Assembly: GCA_965204655.1 (NCBI GenBank)
Contig: OZ241998.1
Span: 1,674,001 to 1,738,000 of the forward strand
Length of the DNA: 64,000 nucleotides
Direction of reading: 5' to 3'
From: CATQHL01 sp965204655
GTDB lineage: Bacteria > Actinomycetota > Acidimicrobiia > Acidimicrobiales > CATQHL01
Positions within the stretch are counted from its first letter, which is position 1, and each line of letters begins with the position of its first letter. Both the position numbers and the translations under genes were made by a program. The notes beneath the pieces were generated by a model. That model was not told where the DNA came from and ran no database searches. It was given only the letters and a program-made list of their open reading frames with translations. Shown here one piece after another: positions 17,943-26,502 of this stretch.

Positions 17943-20105
17943 CTATAAAACCAAGATGAGTACGACGGCGATCAAAGCCGCCGCTGCGAACATGACGCCG
18001 GCGTACTGCTGTACCTTGCCGGTCTGCATCCGACGGATCTCCTCACCAGCCCCGTGCGAGGCCGCTCCGGAAGCGTTCACGACTCCGTCGATGACCTTCT
18101 GATCCACTTTGTCGTAGAGCACCCGCCCGGCGGCGACGGCCTTCCGCCCAGCCTCGTTCACAACTTCGTCGATCCCATGCTGGTTGATCCAATACGCACC
18201 CCTGGCCACGGGGCCCGCCGTGCCTTTGGCCAGAATGCCGGTATAGAGGTGATCTAGGTAGTACTTGCGGCGGAGCAGAACGTGCAACAGCCGAGCGAAG
18301 CGAGACCTGCTGGTGAGTCCGTTCGGGAGTTCGGTGGCCGCCCGACCGGCCGACGACGGCAGCTTGACAAAGTAGTAATAAAACGCCGCGCCAACGCCCA
18401 CTAGAACCACAAGAGTGGAGATGGCGGCCAGCGTCCAACTCGGCACGGCGTGCTCTATGGCAGGGAAGTAGCCACCCTCAACCGCCCTAGGTTCCACGTA
18501 GTGGCCGAAGCGCTCTCTCCAGCCCTTCGGCACGATCTGGAATCCCTTCGGGAAGTTCGTCCAGCCTGCGCCAACGGCGAAGACGGCCAGTATCCAAAGC
18601 GGAATCGTGATTCTGCGCCCCGATTCGTGGGGATGCCCGTGCCCTCGGTAGGAGCCGTAGAAGGTCAGGTAGATGCATCGGGTCATGTACGCCGCCGTGA
18701 GGGCGGCGGTCAGCATTCCCATCGCCAGGACGACGGTGTAAGCGCCGTTCCCTCCCGTGCCGCCGAACACCCCCCATCCTCCGGTGCCCGCCAGGATCTC
18801 GTCCTTAGACCAAAAGCCGGCAAGAGGAGGGAGTCCCGCCAGGGCTGCCGAGGCGATCACGAAGGTGCGGAAGGTGTGAGGCATGTGCTTGCGGAGACCG
18901 CCCATGTCCTTCTTCATGTCGAAGCTGTGGACGGCGTGTGAAACGGAACCCGAACCCAGGAAGAGGCAGGCCTTGAAGAAAGCGTGAGTGAAGAGATGGA
19001 ACACCGCCGCCGTCCAAGCGCCGACGCCCAGCGCCAAAACCATGTAGCCGAGTTGGCTGATGGTGGAATAGGCCAGAACCCGTTTGATGTCGGACTGCAC
19101 GAACGCCAGGGAAGCCCCCACCAGCGTGGTGATCCCGCCCATGAGCGCCAAGACGTTCACAGAGGAGCCCGCAATGGAGAGCCCCTCAAAGAAGACGGGG
19201 TAGAGGCGGGCGACCATATATACCCCGGCCACGACCATCGTGGCGGCGTGGATGAGGGCGGAGACAGGCGTAGGGCCGGCCATGGCGTCCGGCAGCCAAG
19301 TGTGAAGAAAGAACTGGCCCGACTTGGACATCACCGCCGCCATCAGGCACAACGCAGCCGCCAGCAGCGCCCCGTGCGCCAACGAACCCTTGGTGGCAAG
19401 CGTGTTGATGCCCACGACCGAGAACGTCCCGGCTGCGAAGAACAAGATGCTCATCCCGATGAGGAGTCCGATGTCGCCTACACGATTGGTGAGAAACGCC
19501 TTGAGGGCAGCGTTGGAATTGGCCTTTTCCTCCCACCAGTGCCCAATGAGCACGAAAGAGCAGACCCCCACCATTTCCCACCCCAAGATCATCTGAATCG
19601 TGTTCTCCGAGAGGACGAAGAAGAGCATTGACGCCGTGAAGAGGGAAAGGAAAGCAAAGAAGTGCGTGTAGCGGGCGTCACCCGCCACGTAGTCGGTGGA
19701 ATAGACGTGCACCAGCAGCGAGACGACGCCTACTACGAAGATGAGCGCCACAGCGAGGCCGTCAACGAGCGTCCCCATGGTGAACGAAACTCCCCCCGAT
19801 ATCCACCAAGTCCAGTTGTTGACCACTGGCTCCACCGCTGCTTCACCAGCGCGGTTGACCGAACCGATCCACTGCCCGGCCGCTCCGAGGCCGAGCAGCA
19901 ACGACCCCGCAGTGGCGGCGATGCCCACCCCGGCGCCGCCGCCGGGCAGACGCTTCCCAAAGAAGAGGATGATCAAAAACGAGAGAGTCGGCAAGGCGGG
20001 GATGAGCCAGGCGTTAGAGAGGAACCACCCGCTCGCCGAGACCGCTTCGCCGCCCGCTTCGGCGGCAAAGACAGCGGCCGCACCGCCGCCAGACAAGAGA
20101 CTCAC
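17943..20105 (-). CDS. nuoL: NADH-quinone oxidoreductase subunit L, first cluster
   Basis: Distal antiporter-like subunit with the long lateral helix. The 720 residues are longer than E. coli NuoL (about 610) and the second NuoL here (631). The extra length is mainly in the C-terminal half, where a segment with KYYLDHLYTGILAK precedes the last helix. Conserved parts are GWEMVGVCSFVLIGHWWEEKANSNAALKAFL, HTWLPDAMAGPTPVSALIHAATMV and LAYSTISQLGYM. GTG start; the gene lies seven bases after nuoK. Confidence 0.95.
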   Translation of the reverse strand: MSLLSGGGAAAVFAAEAGGEAVSASGWFLSNAWLIPALPTLSFLIILFFGKRLPGGGAGVGIAATAGSLLLGLGAAGQWIGSVNRAGEAAVEPVVNNWTWWISGGVSFTMGTLVDGLAVALIFVVGVVSLLVHVYSTDYVAGDARYTHFFAFLSLFTASMLFFVLSENTIQMILGWEMVGVCSFVLIGHWWEEKANSNAALKAFLTNRVGDIGLLIGMSILFFAAGTFSVVGINTLATKGSLAHGALLAAALCLMAAVMSKSGQFFLHTWLPDAMAGPTPVSALIHAATMVVAGVYMVARLYPVFFEGLSIAGSSVNVLALMGGITTLVGASLAFVQSDIKRVLAYSTISQLGYMVLALGVGAWTAAVFHLFTHAFFKACLFLGSGSVSHAVHSFDMKKDMGGLRKHMPHTFRTFVIASAALAGLPPLAGFWSKDEILAGTGGWGVFGGTGGNGAYTVVLAMGMLTAALTAAYMTRCIYLTFYGSYRGHGHPHESGRRITIPLWILAVFAVGAGWTNFPKGFQIVPKGWRERFGHYVEPRAVEGGYFPAIEHAVPSWTLAAISTLVVLVGVGAAFYYYFVKLPSSAGRAATELPNGLTSRSRFARLLHVLLRRKYYLDHLYTGILAKGTAGPVARGAYWINQHGIDEVVNEAGRKAVAAGRVLYDKVDQKVIDGVVNASGAASHGAGEEIRRMQTGKVQQYAGVMFAAAALIAVVLILVL

Positions 20106-20112
20106 GACCGCC

Positions 20113-20412
20113 TCAACCCTTCATCATGTCCACGTCGTGGACATCCACGCTGCGGCGGTTTCTATAGAGCAGCAGCAGGATCGCCAAGCCCACGCCGACC
20201 TCCGCCGCGGCCACAGTGATCACAAAAAGTGCAAATACCTCTCCCGAAACCGAGGAGATGTAACTCCCGAACGCCACGAGGTTTATGTTCACGGCATTCA
20301 AGATCAGCTCTATCGACATCAGCACCAGGACGCCGTTGCGGCGCGCCAATACCCCGTAGGTACCTATGGCGAACAGAACCGCCGAGAGCACTAGGAACTG
20401 GTTAAGCCACAT
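20113..20412 (-). CDS. nuoK: NADH-quinone oxidoreductase subunit K, first cluster
   Basis: Small membrane subunit (99 residues, three helices) linking the quinone module to the pumps. Both conserved membrane glutamates are visible, in LMSIELILNAVN and in VAAAEVGVGLAI. It ends in a short acidic/basic tail (DVHDVDMMKG). ATG start. Confidence 0.95.
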   Translation of the reverse strand: MWLNQFLVLSAVLFAIGTYGVLARRNGVLVLMSIELILNAVNINLVAFGSYISSVSGEVFALFVITVAAAEVGVGLAILLLLYRNRRSVDVHDVDMMKG

Positions 20413-20428
20413 GCCGACTACTCCCCGA

Positions 20429-20938
20429 CTACTCCCGCCGGGCGACGACGATGGCGCCGATCAGCGCCGCCAGCAGCAGCACCGAGACAGCCTCAAAGGG
20501 GATTATGTACTGGGAGAAAATCGAGTCGGAAACCTCAGCCGTGGTGGTGCGGGTGTCGGAGCCCAGTTCTACGCCGCCAAAGCCCGCCAAGACGGAATAG
20601 ATCGTCACGCCCGCCAGCACCAGGGCAGCCACTATTGCGCCCAGCCGGTTGCGGTGGTCTGTCTTCTCCTCGTCTCCTATGCGGGTGCGCGTGAGCATGA
20701 TGCCGAACAGAAAGAGGATGATCACCGCCCCGATGTAGATGAGTATCTGCGTGATACCCACGAACTCCGCACCCATAAGAAGAAACAACGCCGCCACCCC
20801 CGCTAACACCGCCACTAGGTAGAGGGCGGCGTGGACCACGTTTTTAGTGGTCACCAGGCGGAGAGCTGCAAAGACCATAAGGGCTGCGATGACCCAGAAG
20901 GCGACGTTCTGGGCGACCAGCAGCCCGAACGTGCTCAC
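20429..20938 (-). CDS. nuoJ: NADH-quinone oxidoreductase subunit J, first cluster
   Basis: Five-helix membrane subunit, 169 residues. It carries the conserved flexible third-helix region (FVGITQILIYIGAVIILFLFGIMLT) that contains the pi-bulge in structurally known complexes. GTG start at 20938, 13 bases after nuoI. The loop between helices four and five (GSDTRTTTAEVSDSIFSQY) is typical in length. Confidence 0.93.
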   Translation of the reverse strand: MSTFGLLVAQNVAFWVIAALMVFAALRLVTTKNVVHAALYLVAVLAGVAALFLLMGAEFVGITQILIYIGAVIILFLFGIMLTRTRIGDEEKTDHRNRLGAIVAALVLAGVTIYSVLAGFGGVELGSDTRTTTAEVSDSIFSQYIIPFEAVSVLLLAALIGAIVVARRE

Positions 20939-20951
20939 TCTTTAGCACCTC

Positions 20952-21485
20952 TCACTGAGGTACCGTCCGCTTCTTCTGCGAGGAGCCCGTTTCGTAACTT
21001 TCAAACTCCGGGACGGTGTCCATCCAGTCAGCCAGCCGATCGGCGTCGTGCAGCAGATCGGCTATGCGGGGCTCGGAGTACTCAAATTCAGGGCTCCAGA
21101 AGAGAGCATCAAACGGACACACCTCCACGCAGATGCCGCAGTACATACAAAGGGCGTAATCAATGTCGAATCGGTCGATCTTGTTGCGCTGGCGCGGCTT
21201 TCCCCCTGGGCGGCGGGGCGGGGCGAGTTCCTTGTGCCCCTCTATGTAGATGCACCAGTCCGGACACTCCCGAGCGCAGAGCATGCACACAGTGCAGTTG
21301 TCGTGGTGAAGGCCGATCACTCCCCTGGCCCTGGTAGCCGGCTCCTCCTTGACGTGCGGATATTGCACGGTGTGGGCGCCGCGGGTGGGCGACGGCACGG
21401 GCTTGCGGAGACCGTCCGGGAAAAGCGTCCTAATCATCGTGCGGGCGGTCACTCCCATGCCTTTCAGCAGTCCAAAGCCTCTCAT
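20952..21485 (-). CDS. nuoI: NADH-quinone oxidoreductase subunit I, first cluster
   Basis: Ferredoxin-like subunit that carries clusters N6a and N6b from the donor side to N2 on NuoB. The 177 residues contain two four-cysteine motifs: Cys64/67/70/74 (CTVCMLCARECP) and Cys113/116/119/123 (CMYCGICVEVCP). Because this operon lacks NuoEFG, the NuoI surface is the likely entry point for electrons. ATG start; about 67 bases separate it from nuoH. Confidence 0.95.
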   Translation of the reverse strand: MRGFGLLKGMGVTARTMIRTLFPDGLRKPVPSPTRGAHTVQYPHVKEEPATRARGVIGLHHDNCTVCMLCARECPDWCIYIEGHKELAPPRRPGGKPRQRNKIDRFDIDYALCMYCGICVEVCPFDALFWSPEFEYSEPRIADLLHDADRLADWMDTVPEFESYETGSSQKKRTVPQ

Positions 21486-21552
21486 TTCTGCCCCTTTACA
21501 TCAAATTGGCGGCTCGGCCCGGCGGCTCGGCTTGGCGGCGATATCGCATCCA

Positions 21553-22599
21553 TCAGACGAGCACCTTCAACACGCCGGTTATAACTATGTTCAACAGCGA
21601 CAACGGTATGAGCACCTTCCAAGCCAACTTCTGGAGTTGATCCTCCCGAAGGCGGGGAAAAGTGAAACGGAACCAGAAGATCAGCGCTGAGACGGCCATG
21701 ATCTTCACGAACATGACGAGAGGGCCGAGCAAGTTCAGCCAGCCGGAGTCCACTGCGAAGCCGGGCACGTACCAGCCGCCGAGGAAGAGCACGGAGGCGA
21801 TGCCGGCGAACGCAAACGCCGTTCCGAATTCGGCCATAAAGAAGAAGAGGAAACGGAACCCCGTGTACTCAACCTGGTAGCCCCCCACGAGTTCAGACTC
21901 AGCCACGGGCATATCAAAAGGCGGCTGGGTGAGTTCGGCCTGGACAGCCACCAAGAAAATGGCGAACCCTACGAACTGCGTGAGGATGTAGGGAAAGCCG
22001 ATGCCCCCCCATCCGAACAACTCTCCGGTGGCCTGCGCCGCGACGATCTTGTTCAAGTCCAGCGTCCCGGCCTGAATCACGACTCCCATAACGGCCAACA
22101 CCAGAGGGAGTTCGTAGGCGATGAGTTGTCCGGCGGCGCGCATCCCACCCATCAGGGCGTACTTGTTCGCCGAGCCCCAGCCCGCCATCAGAACCCCGAT
22201 CACCGAAAGAGAAGCCACCGCCAAGGCGAAGAACAAGCCAGCGTCCAAGCCGCTCACTACGGCGTCCGGACCCATGGGCAGCACCACGTACAGCAGGAAG
22301 GTCGAGACCAGCACGACCGCCGGCGCCAAGGCAAAGACGACGCGGTCGGCGCGGCGAGGAAACACGTCCTCTTTCTGCAGGAACTTGAGCCCGTCGGCCA
22401 GCAGCTGCAGAGTGCCGTGCGGGCCGGCTTCCATCGGCCCCAGGCGGCTCTGCATGAAGCTCATCATCTTCAACAGGAATACATACCCCAGAATGAGAGC
22501 GGCCGTGGGAATGACGATGGCCACGACCACCAATTTGATGGCCGTCTGCTGCCAGTAGGCCAACTCCACGGCGAAGATATGCGCGGCGGGATGAATCAT
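21553..22599 (-). CDS. nuoH: NADH-quinone oxidoreductase subunit H, first cluster
   Basis: Membrane subunit that forms most of the quinone tunnel with NuoB and NuoD. 348 residues, about eight helices. The conserved loop ELTQPPFDMPVAESELVGGYQVEY is present. In the first cytoplasmic loop, the usual Glu-Arg pair (ERK in most homologues, Glu44-Arg45 in the second NuoH here) is replaced by Leu42-Leu43, with only the Lys kept. Its ATG overlaps the nuoD stop by four bases. Confidence 0.94.
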   Translation of the reverse strand: MIHPAAHIFAVELAYWQQTAIKLVVVAIVIPTAALILGYVFLLKMMSFMQSRLGPMEAGPHGTLQLLADGLKFLQKEDVFPRRADRVVFALAPAVVLVSTFLLYVVLPMGPDAVVSGLDAGLFFALAVASLSVIGVLMAGWGSANKYALMGGMRAAGQLIAYELPLVLAVMGVVIQAGTLDLNKIVAAQATGELFGWGGIGFPYILTQFVGFAIFLVAVQAELTQPPFDMPVAESELVGGYQVEYTGFRFLFFFMAEFGTAFAFAGIASVLFLGGWYVPGFAVDSGWLNLLGPLVMFVKIMAVSALIFWFRFTFPRLREDQLQKLAWKVLIPLSLLNIVITGVLKVLV

Positions 22600-23765
22600 C
22601 GATCAATGTCGCCCAGGATGAAATACAAACTGGCCAGGATGGTTATCACGTCCGGCACATAGACGCCTTTAAGCACCCAGGGCGTCACGGAGATATTGCT
22701 GAAGGACGCCGAACGTATCTTCACCCTGAACGGCCCGAGGTCGCCCTTGCTGATTACGTAGTAGCCCATCACCCCGAGGGGGTTCTCCGTCGCCGCGTAC
22801 GCCTCGCCCGGGGGCACCTTGATGATGCGCGGCACCTTGGCCATTATGGGGCCGGACGGCAGGCCGTCAAGGAGTTGTTCCACCATCCAGGTGGCTTCGC
22901 GGGTCTCTTGAAGGCGAACCCAGTAGCGGGCGAAGGAATCGCCGTCGGGGTGCGTCCAGACCTTCCAGTCCAGGGACTCGTAGGCAAGACCGCATGGGTT
23001 GTCTCTACGCATGTCCCAGTCCACGCCCGACGCCCGCAGATTGGCGCCGGAAAGTCCGTAAGAGAGCGCCACGTGATCTGGTATCACCCCCACGCCGCGA
23101 GTGCGCACCTCAAAAATCTCATTCCCCATTAAAAGTTCTTCCAACTCGTCGCAGAACGTGCGCATCTTGGCCATTACAGCCTTGGTCTCTTCAATCCATC
23201 CCGAAGGTAGGTCGTCCTTGAGCCCGCCGATGCGGTCGAAGTTCGGGTGAAAGCGTCCGCCCGTTACTGCTTCTATCTGGTTGAGGACGAATTCGCGGTC
23301 GCGAAACGCGAAGAAGACGGGCGTGAGGGCGCCCAACTGCACGCCCATGTCGCCTAGGAACAACGAAATGTTGGCTATCCGGGAGAGCTCAAAGAGGAGC
23401 GTGCGTATCCACACCGCCCGAGGCGGCGCTTCGATTTCCATGAGACGCTCGGCAGCCAGGATGAATGGCACCTCATTGGCGAAACTGCCCAGCCAGTCGA
23501 TGCGGTTAATGAGGGTCGTGACCTGCGGATAGGTACGCACCTCAGCCAATTTCTCATAACCCCTGTGCATGTAACCCATGACGGGCTCCGCCATAATCAC
23601 CTGTTCGCCGTCTAGGCGCGCCACGATCCGTAAAGTGCCGTGGGTGGCGGGGTGTTGCGGGCCGATGTTGAGCGTCATGCCTTCCGTTTCCAACTCCACG
23701 TTCACGCGGGCGTCGGCAGCAGCGGCTGCTATGTACTGACGCTGCTCCTGTGGCGTGAGGGTCAC
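22596..23765 (-). CDS. nuoD: NADH-quinone oxidoreductase subunit D, first cluster
   Basis: 49-kDa-type subunit that forms the quinone headgroup site beside cluster N2. The 389 residues are colinear with Thermus Nqo4 as I recall it, without gaps through the site. His42 (Nqo4 His38) is kept, but the tyrosine that binds the quinone (Nqo4 Tyr87) is Trp91 and the aspartate partner (Nqo4 Asp139) is Gln143. Arg68 in MHRGYEK matches the arginine methylated by NDUFAF7 in mitochondria. GTG start. It lies three bases after nuoC; nuoC and nuoD are not fused. Confidence 0.95.
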   Translation of the reverse strand: MTLTPQEQRQYIAAAAADARVNVELETEGMTLNIGPQHPATHGTLRIVARLDGEQVIMAEPVMGYMHRGYEKLAEVRTYPQVTTLINRIDWLGSFANEVPFILAAERLMEIEAPPRAVWIRTLLFELSRIANISLFLGDMGVQLGALTPVFFAFRDREFVLNQIEAVTGGRFHPNFDRIGGLKDDLPSGWIEETKAVMAKMRTFCDELEELLMGNEIFEVRTRGVGVIPDHVALSYGLSGANLRASGVDWDMRRDNPCGLAYESLDWKVWTHPDGDSFARYWVRLQETREATWMVEQLLDGLPSGPIMAKVPRIIKVPPGEAYAATENPLGVMGYYVISKGDLGPFRVKIRSASFSNISVTPWVLKGVYVPDVITILASLYFILGDIDR

Positions 23766-23768
23766 TAC

Positions 23769-24464
23769 TCAGCCGCCCCCCCCGCCGGAGGATTCGGCGT
23801 CGGAGGGCATTCCTTCCACGTCAACGAGACCTGGCCAGGGCTTCACCCTCCTAGCAAGCAGGGGGAAGTCCTTCCGCAGAGGGTGGCCTTCAAACTCGCT
23901 TGGCAGGTAGATGTGGCGCAGATCAGGGTGGCCGACGAAGGCGATACCGAACATCTCCCAGGCTTCCCGCTCGTGCCAGTTGGCGCCGGAGTAAACGGGA
24001 ATCCAGGTATCCACGGCAGGGTTCTCGTTAGGCAGATCGGCTTTTACAGTCACGCCTAGACCGTTATAAATGTTCATCACACGAGCAAAAACCTGCAGCC
24101 TGGTTTCGCCGCCGGTTACGCCGCTTTGGATCGTCAGGTCGCGGGGTTCGGGGCCGCCGTCGGGCCAGTCCTGTTCAGCGTCCATGTCCTTTCCATAGGG
24201 AGAAGGCAGCCAGTCAATCGCCGAGAGAAAGTCAAACCACTCACAGCCCAAGCGATCTCGCAACTCATAGCCCGCCTGTTGCCAAACTTCGTGGTGAATC
24301 CGAATCCACAGGTCGTCCTGTACGTGGAAAGCAACCAAAGCCTCGCCCAAGGACTGCCCCAGCGTCGCGACGGCTTCGCTCCGGAGAGAATCTTCGGCCG
24401 AAGGAACTGGCGCTGCCGACTCTTCCGCAGCGGCCACCTCGGCAGAACCTGCGGGCGGGCTCAA
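23769..24464 (-). CDS. nuoC: NADH-quinone oxidoreductase subunit C, first cluster
   Basis: 30-kDa-type hydrophilic subunit of the quinone module. The 231 residues contain the family motif WHEREAWEMFGIAFVGHPDLRHIYLP and EGHPLRKDFPL. The N-terminus has an Ala/Glu-rich extension of about 25 residues and the C-terminus a run of glycines. The start is a TTG at 24464 with GGAG eight bases upstream. A later start inside the variable N-terminus is possible. Confidence 0.93.
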   Translation of the reverse strand: MSPPAGSAEVAAAEESAAPVPSAEDSLRSEAVATLGQSLGEALVAFHVQDDLWIRIHHEVWQQAGYELRDRLGCEWFDFLSAIDWLPSPYGKDMDAEQDWPDGGPEPRDLTIQSGVTGGETRLQVFARVMNIYNGLGVTVKADLPNENPAVDTWIPVYSGANWHEREAWEMFGIAFVGHPDLRHIYLPSEFEGHPLRKDFPLLARRVKPWPGLVDVEGMPSDAESSGGGGG

Positions 24465-24468
24465 GGAA

Positions 24469-24969
24469 TCACTCCACCACTATCGGATCGCCCGTCCAGC
24501 GGGCGGCGATGTCCTCGTTAGCTATGCGCTCCTGCAACAGAACGATTCCTTCCAACAGAGCCTCCGGGCGCGGGGGGCAGCCGGGCACGTAGACGTCCAC
24601 AGGGATGATCTGATCCACTCCCTTGGTCACGGAGTAGGAATCCCAGTAAGGGCCGCCGCAGTTGGCGCAGGAACCCATTGAAATCACGTACTTGGGGTCG
24701 GGCATCTGCTCGTAAAGCCTCAGCAGAGAAGGCACCATCTTGTCGGTGACAGTGCCAGACACCACCACGAGATCGGCTTGACGAGGACTGGCAGGAAACG
24801 GAATGACCCCCAGGCGCATCACGTCGTAACGGGGAGAGCCGAACGCCGCACCCATCTCTATAGCGCAACAGGCCAGACCCCACTGATAGACCCAGAGGGA
24901 GTACTTGCGGCTCATGTTGAGCAGCTTCGTTAGCGGAGCGGGCATCTTCCCGCTCTCAACGAGTCCCAC
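24469..24969 (-). CDS. nuoB: NADH-quinone oxidoreductase subunit B, first cluster
   Basis: PSST-type subunit holding the terminal cluster N2. The 166 residues show the four ligand cysteines: the tandem Cys34-Cys35 (WGLACCAIEM), Cys101 (MGSCANCGG) and Cys131 (VPGCPPRPE). GTG start at 24969; a start a few codons later is possible. It sits four bases after nuoA. Confidence 0.95.
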   Translation of the reverse strand: MGLVESGKMPAPLTKLLNMSRKYSLWVYQWGLACCAIEMGAAFGSPRYDVMRLGVIPFPASPRQADLVVVSGTVTDKMVPSLLRLYEQMPDPKYVISMGSCANCGGPYWDSYSVTKGVDQIIPVDVYVPGCPPRPEALLEGIVLLQERIANEDIAARWTGDPIVVE

Positions 24970-24973
24970 TACG

Positions 24974-25339
24974 TCAGACCCACTGCAGGACGCGCTTGCG
25001 CCACGCGTAGAACAGTCCTAGAGCCAGAATGAAAATGAAGATCGCCATCTCCACGAGCCCGAACACGCCGTAGGCGTCCAGCCGGGTGGCCCAGGGGAAT
25101 ATGAACACGGCTTCCACATCAAACATCACGAAGAGCAGCCCAAAGAGGTAATAGCGCAGTCTGCTCTGCGACCAGCCCTCCCCGACCGGATCGACGCCGC
25201 TCTCGTAACTGATGTACTTCTGCCGCTGGGGGCGTTCGGGGCGCAGCACGGAGGCTAATCCAAGCATCAAAGCGACCATGATCACCGCCAGCAGGGCGAA
25301 AATGCCGACCGTCAGATAGCTGCGCAAGAAGTCCGACAC
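24974..25339 (-). CDS. nuoA: NADH-quinone oxidoreductase subunit A, first cluster
   Basis: Three-helix membrane subunit, 121 residues, first gene of the operon. The conserved loop KYISYESGVDPVGEG follows helix one and FVMFDVEAVFIFPWA starts helix two, with the Asp and Glu typical of the family. GTG start with AGGA upstream. The operon then runs A-B-C-D-H-I-J-K-L-M-N with small gaps or overlaps, and no E, F or G. Confidence 0.95.
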   Translation of the reverse strand: MSDFLRSYLTVGIFALLAVIMVALMLGLASVLRPERPQRQKYISYESGVDPVGEGWSQSRLRYYLFGLLFVMFDVEAVFIFPWATRLDAYGVFGLVEMAIFIFILALGLFYAWRKRVLQWV

Positions 25340-25393
25340 GAAAGGGAATCCTACTCAGCAGAGAGGTCGAGTAAAGGACACCAACCCCGGCGG

Positions 25394-26239
25394 CTAGCCA
25401 GTCGGGCGGTCGGCGCTAACGGGAGCGCCAAAGACGCGGGCGTTTTCGCGGTACCACTTACGGATCAGGGCGTTGAGAGAGCCGTCGGCTTTCATAGAGG
25501 AGATGGCGGTGTCAAGCTTTGTCCTGAGTTCAACGTCTTCTGGCCGGAACCCCATGCTCGACCCCAAGTCGGGGAATTCCACGTCTTCACCCACGATCTC
25601 CAAAGCGCCGTTGCTCTCAGCGACGATCTTCTTCAAGCTCTCCTTGTCGTTCAGCAGCGCGTCGGCGTCGCCGCTGAGGACGGCCTCTACGACTTCCTGC
25701 TGCGTGTCGTAGGTCACGAGCGTCGCCGAGGTTTGGTTCTCTATGTAAGAAGCCTGAACGGTCTTGCTGAGCGTCGCCACGACACCATTGATCACCTCAG
25801 CGCCAGAGCGCGCCTTGGCCGCATAACCCGACGGAATAGAGGGCTCATACGGCTGCGAGAAGTCGATTATCTCGTCTCGTTCGGCAGTGTTGTACATCAA
25901 GTTCAAAATGACATCAAATTCCCCTGCGAGAAGATTTGGAATGAGGGTGATCCACTCGTTCTCCACCCAGACGCACTCGAGTTGCGCACGGCGGCAAAGT
26001 TCGTCACGCAGTTCGGGTTCAAACCCATCAATCTCGCCGTCGTCGTTGACGAAATTCGCAGGCGGGTACTGAGGGTCTATCCCGAATCGAACGGCTTCGT
26101 CAAGATCGGTGATTATCTCAGGGCGTTCCGGCGCAGGCTCAGAATCTGCGGCGGTGAGGGAGGCGAAAACCGCAGCGAGCAGGATGGAAGCAGCAACCGC
26201 AGCAAGGGGAGAAATAGTCATCAGGTGTCTCTGGCGCAT
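25394..26239 (-). CDS. Amino-acid-type ABC transporter substrate-binding protein (PBPb family 3), orphan
   Basis: Exported solute-binding protein of 281 residues. A signal peptide is seen at residues about 1-31 (MTISPLAAVAASILLAAVFA, no lipobox cysteine). The mature part has the family features VRFGIDPQYPPANFVNDDGEIDGFEPEL and FDVILNLMYNTAERDEIIDFSQPY, typical of polar amino-acid binders or receptor-like PBPb domains. No permease or ATPase gene is adjacent, so its transport partner is elsewhere or it acts as a sensor. It reads into the first nuo operon and could share its transcript. Confidence 0.82.
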   Translation of the reverse strand: MRQRHLMTISPLAAVAASILLAAVFASLTAADSEPAPERPEIITDLDEAVRFGIDPQYPPANFVNDDGEIDGFEPELRDELCRRAQLECVWVENEWITLIPNLLAGEFDVILNLMYNTAERDEIIDFSQPYEPSIPSGYAAKARSGAEVINGVVATLSKTVQASYIENQTSATLVTYDTQQEVVEAVLSGDADALLNDKESLKKIVAESNGALEIVGEDVEFPDLGSSMGFRPEDVELRTKLDTAISSMKADGSLNALIRKWYRENARVFGAPVSADRPTG

Positions 26240-26460
26240 GTCTTCACTCTATGCCCAGAAGCGGAGATGGAGTGTGCCAGCGCACTACGCTCTGACCGAC
26301 CTGACAGCAGATCTACTCAGGCAAGGGCAGCCGTGCCGAGCGGACTCGGCGCGACACAACTACAACGTCTCGCGTCGCCCGCGTCCAACGTCAACTAGCA
26401 GACGCCGGGCGGCGGCTTATTCGGGTCACCTTCCGATATAACCGATCTAGCGGGTTGAAC

Positions 26461-26502
26461 TAAGGGGAATCGCAATGGAAATAAGGGGAATGGCAATGGA
26501 AA
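26461..26502 (+). repeat. 21-bp tandem duplication carrying the recQ ribosome binding site and start codon
   Basis: Two adjacent 21-base copies with one mismatch, each containing AAGGGGAAT followed by GCAATGGAAA. The two ATG codons (26475 and 26496) are in frame, so both copies could initiate RecQ. Confidence 0.85.
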
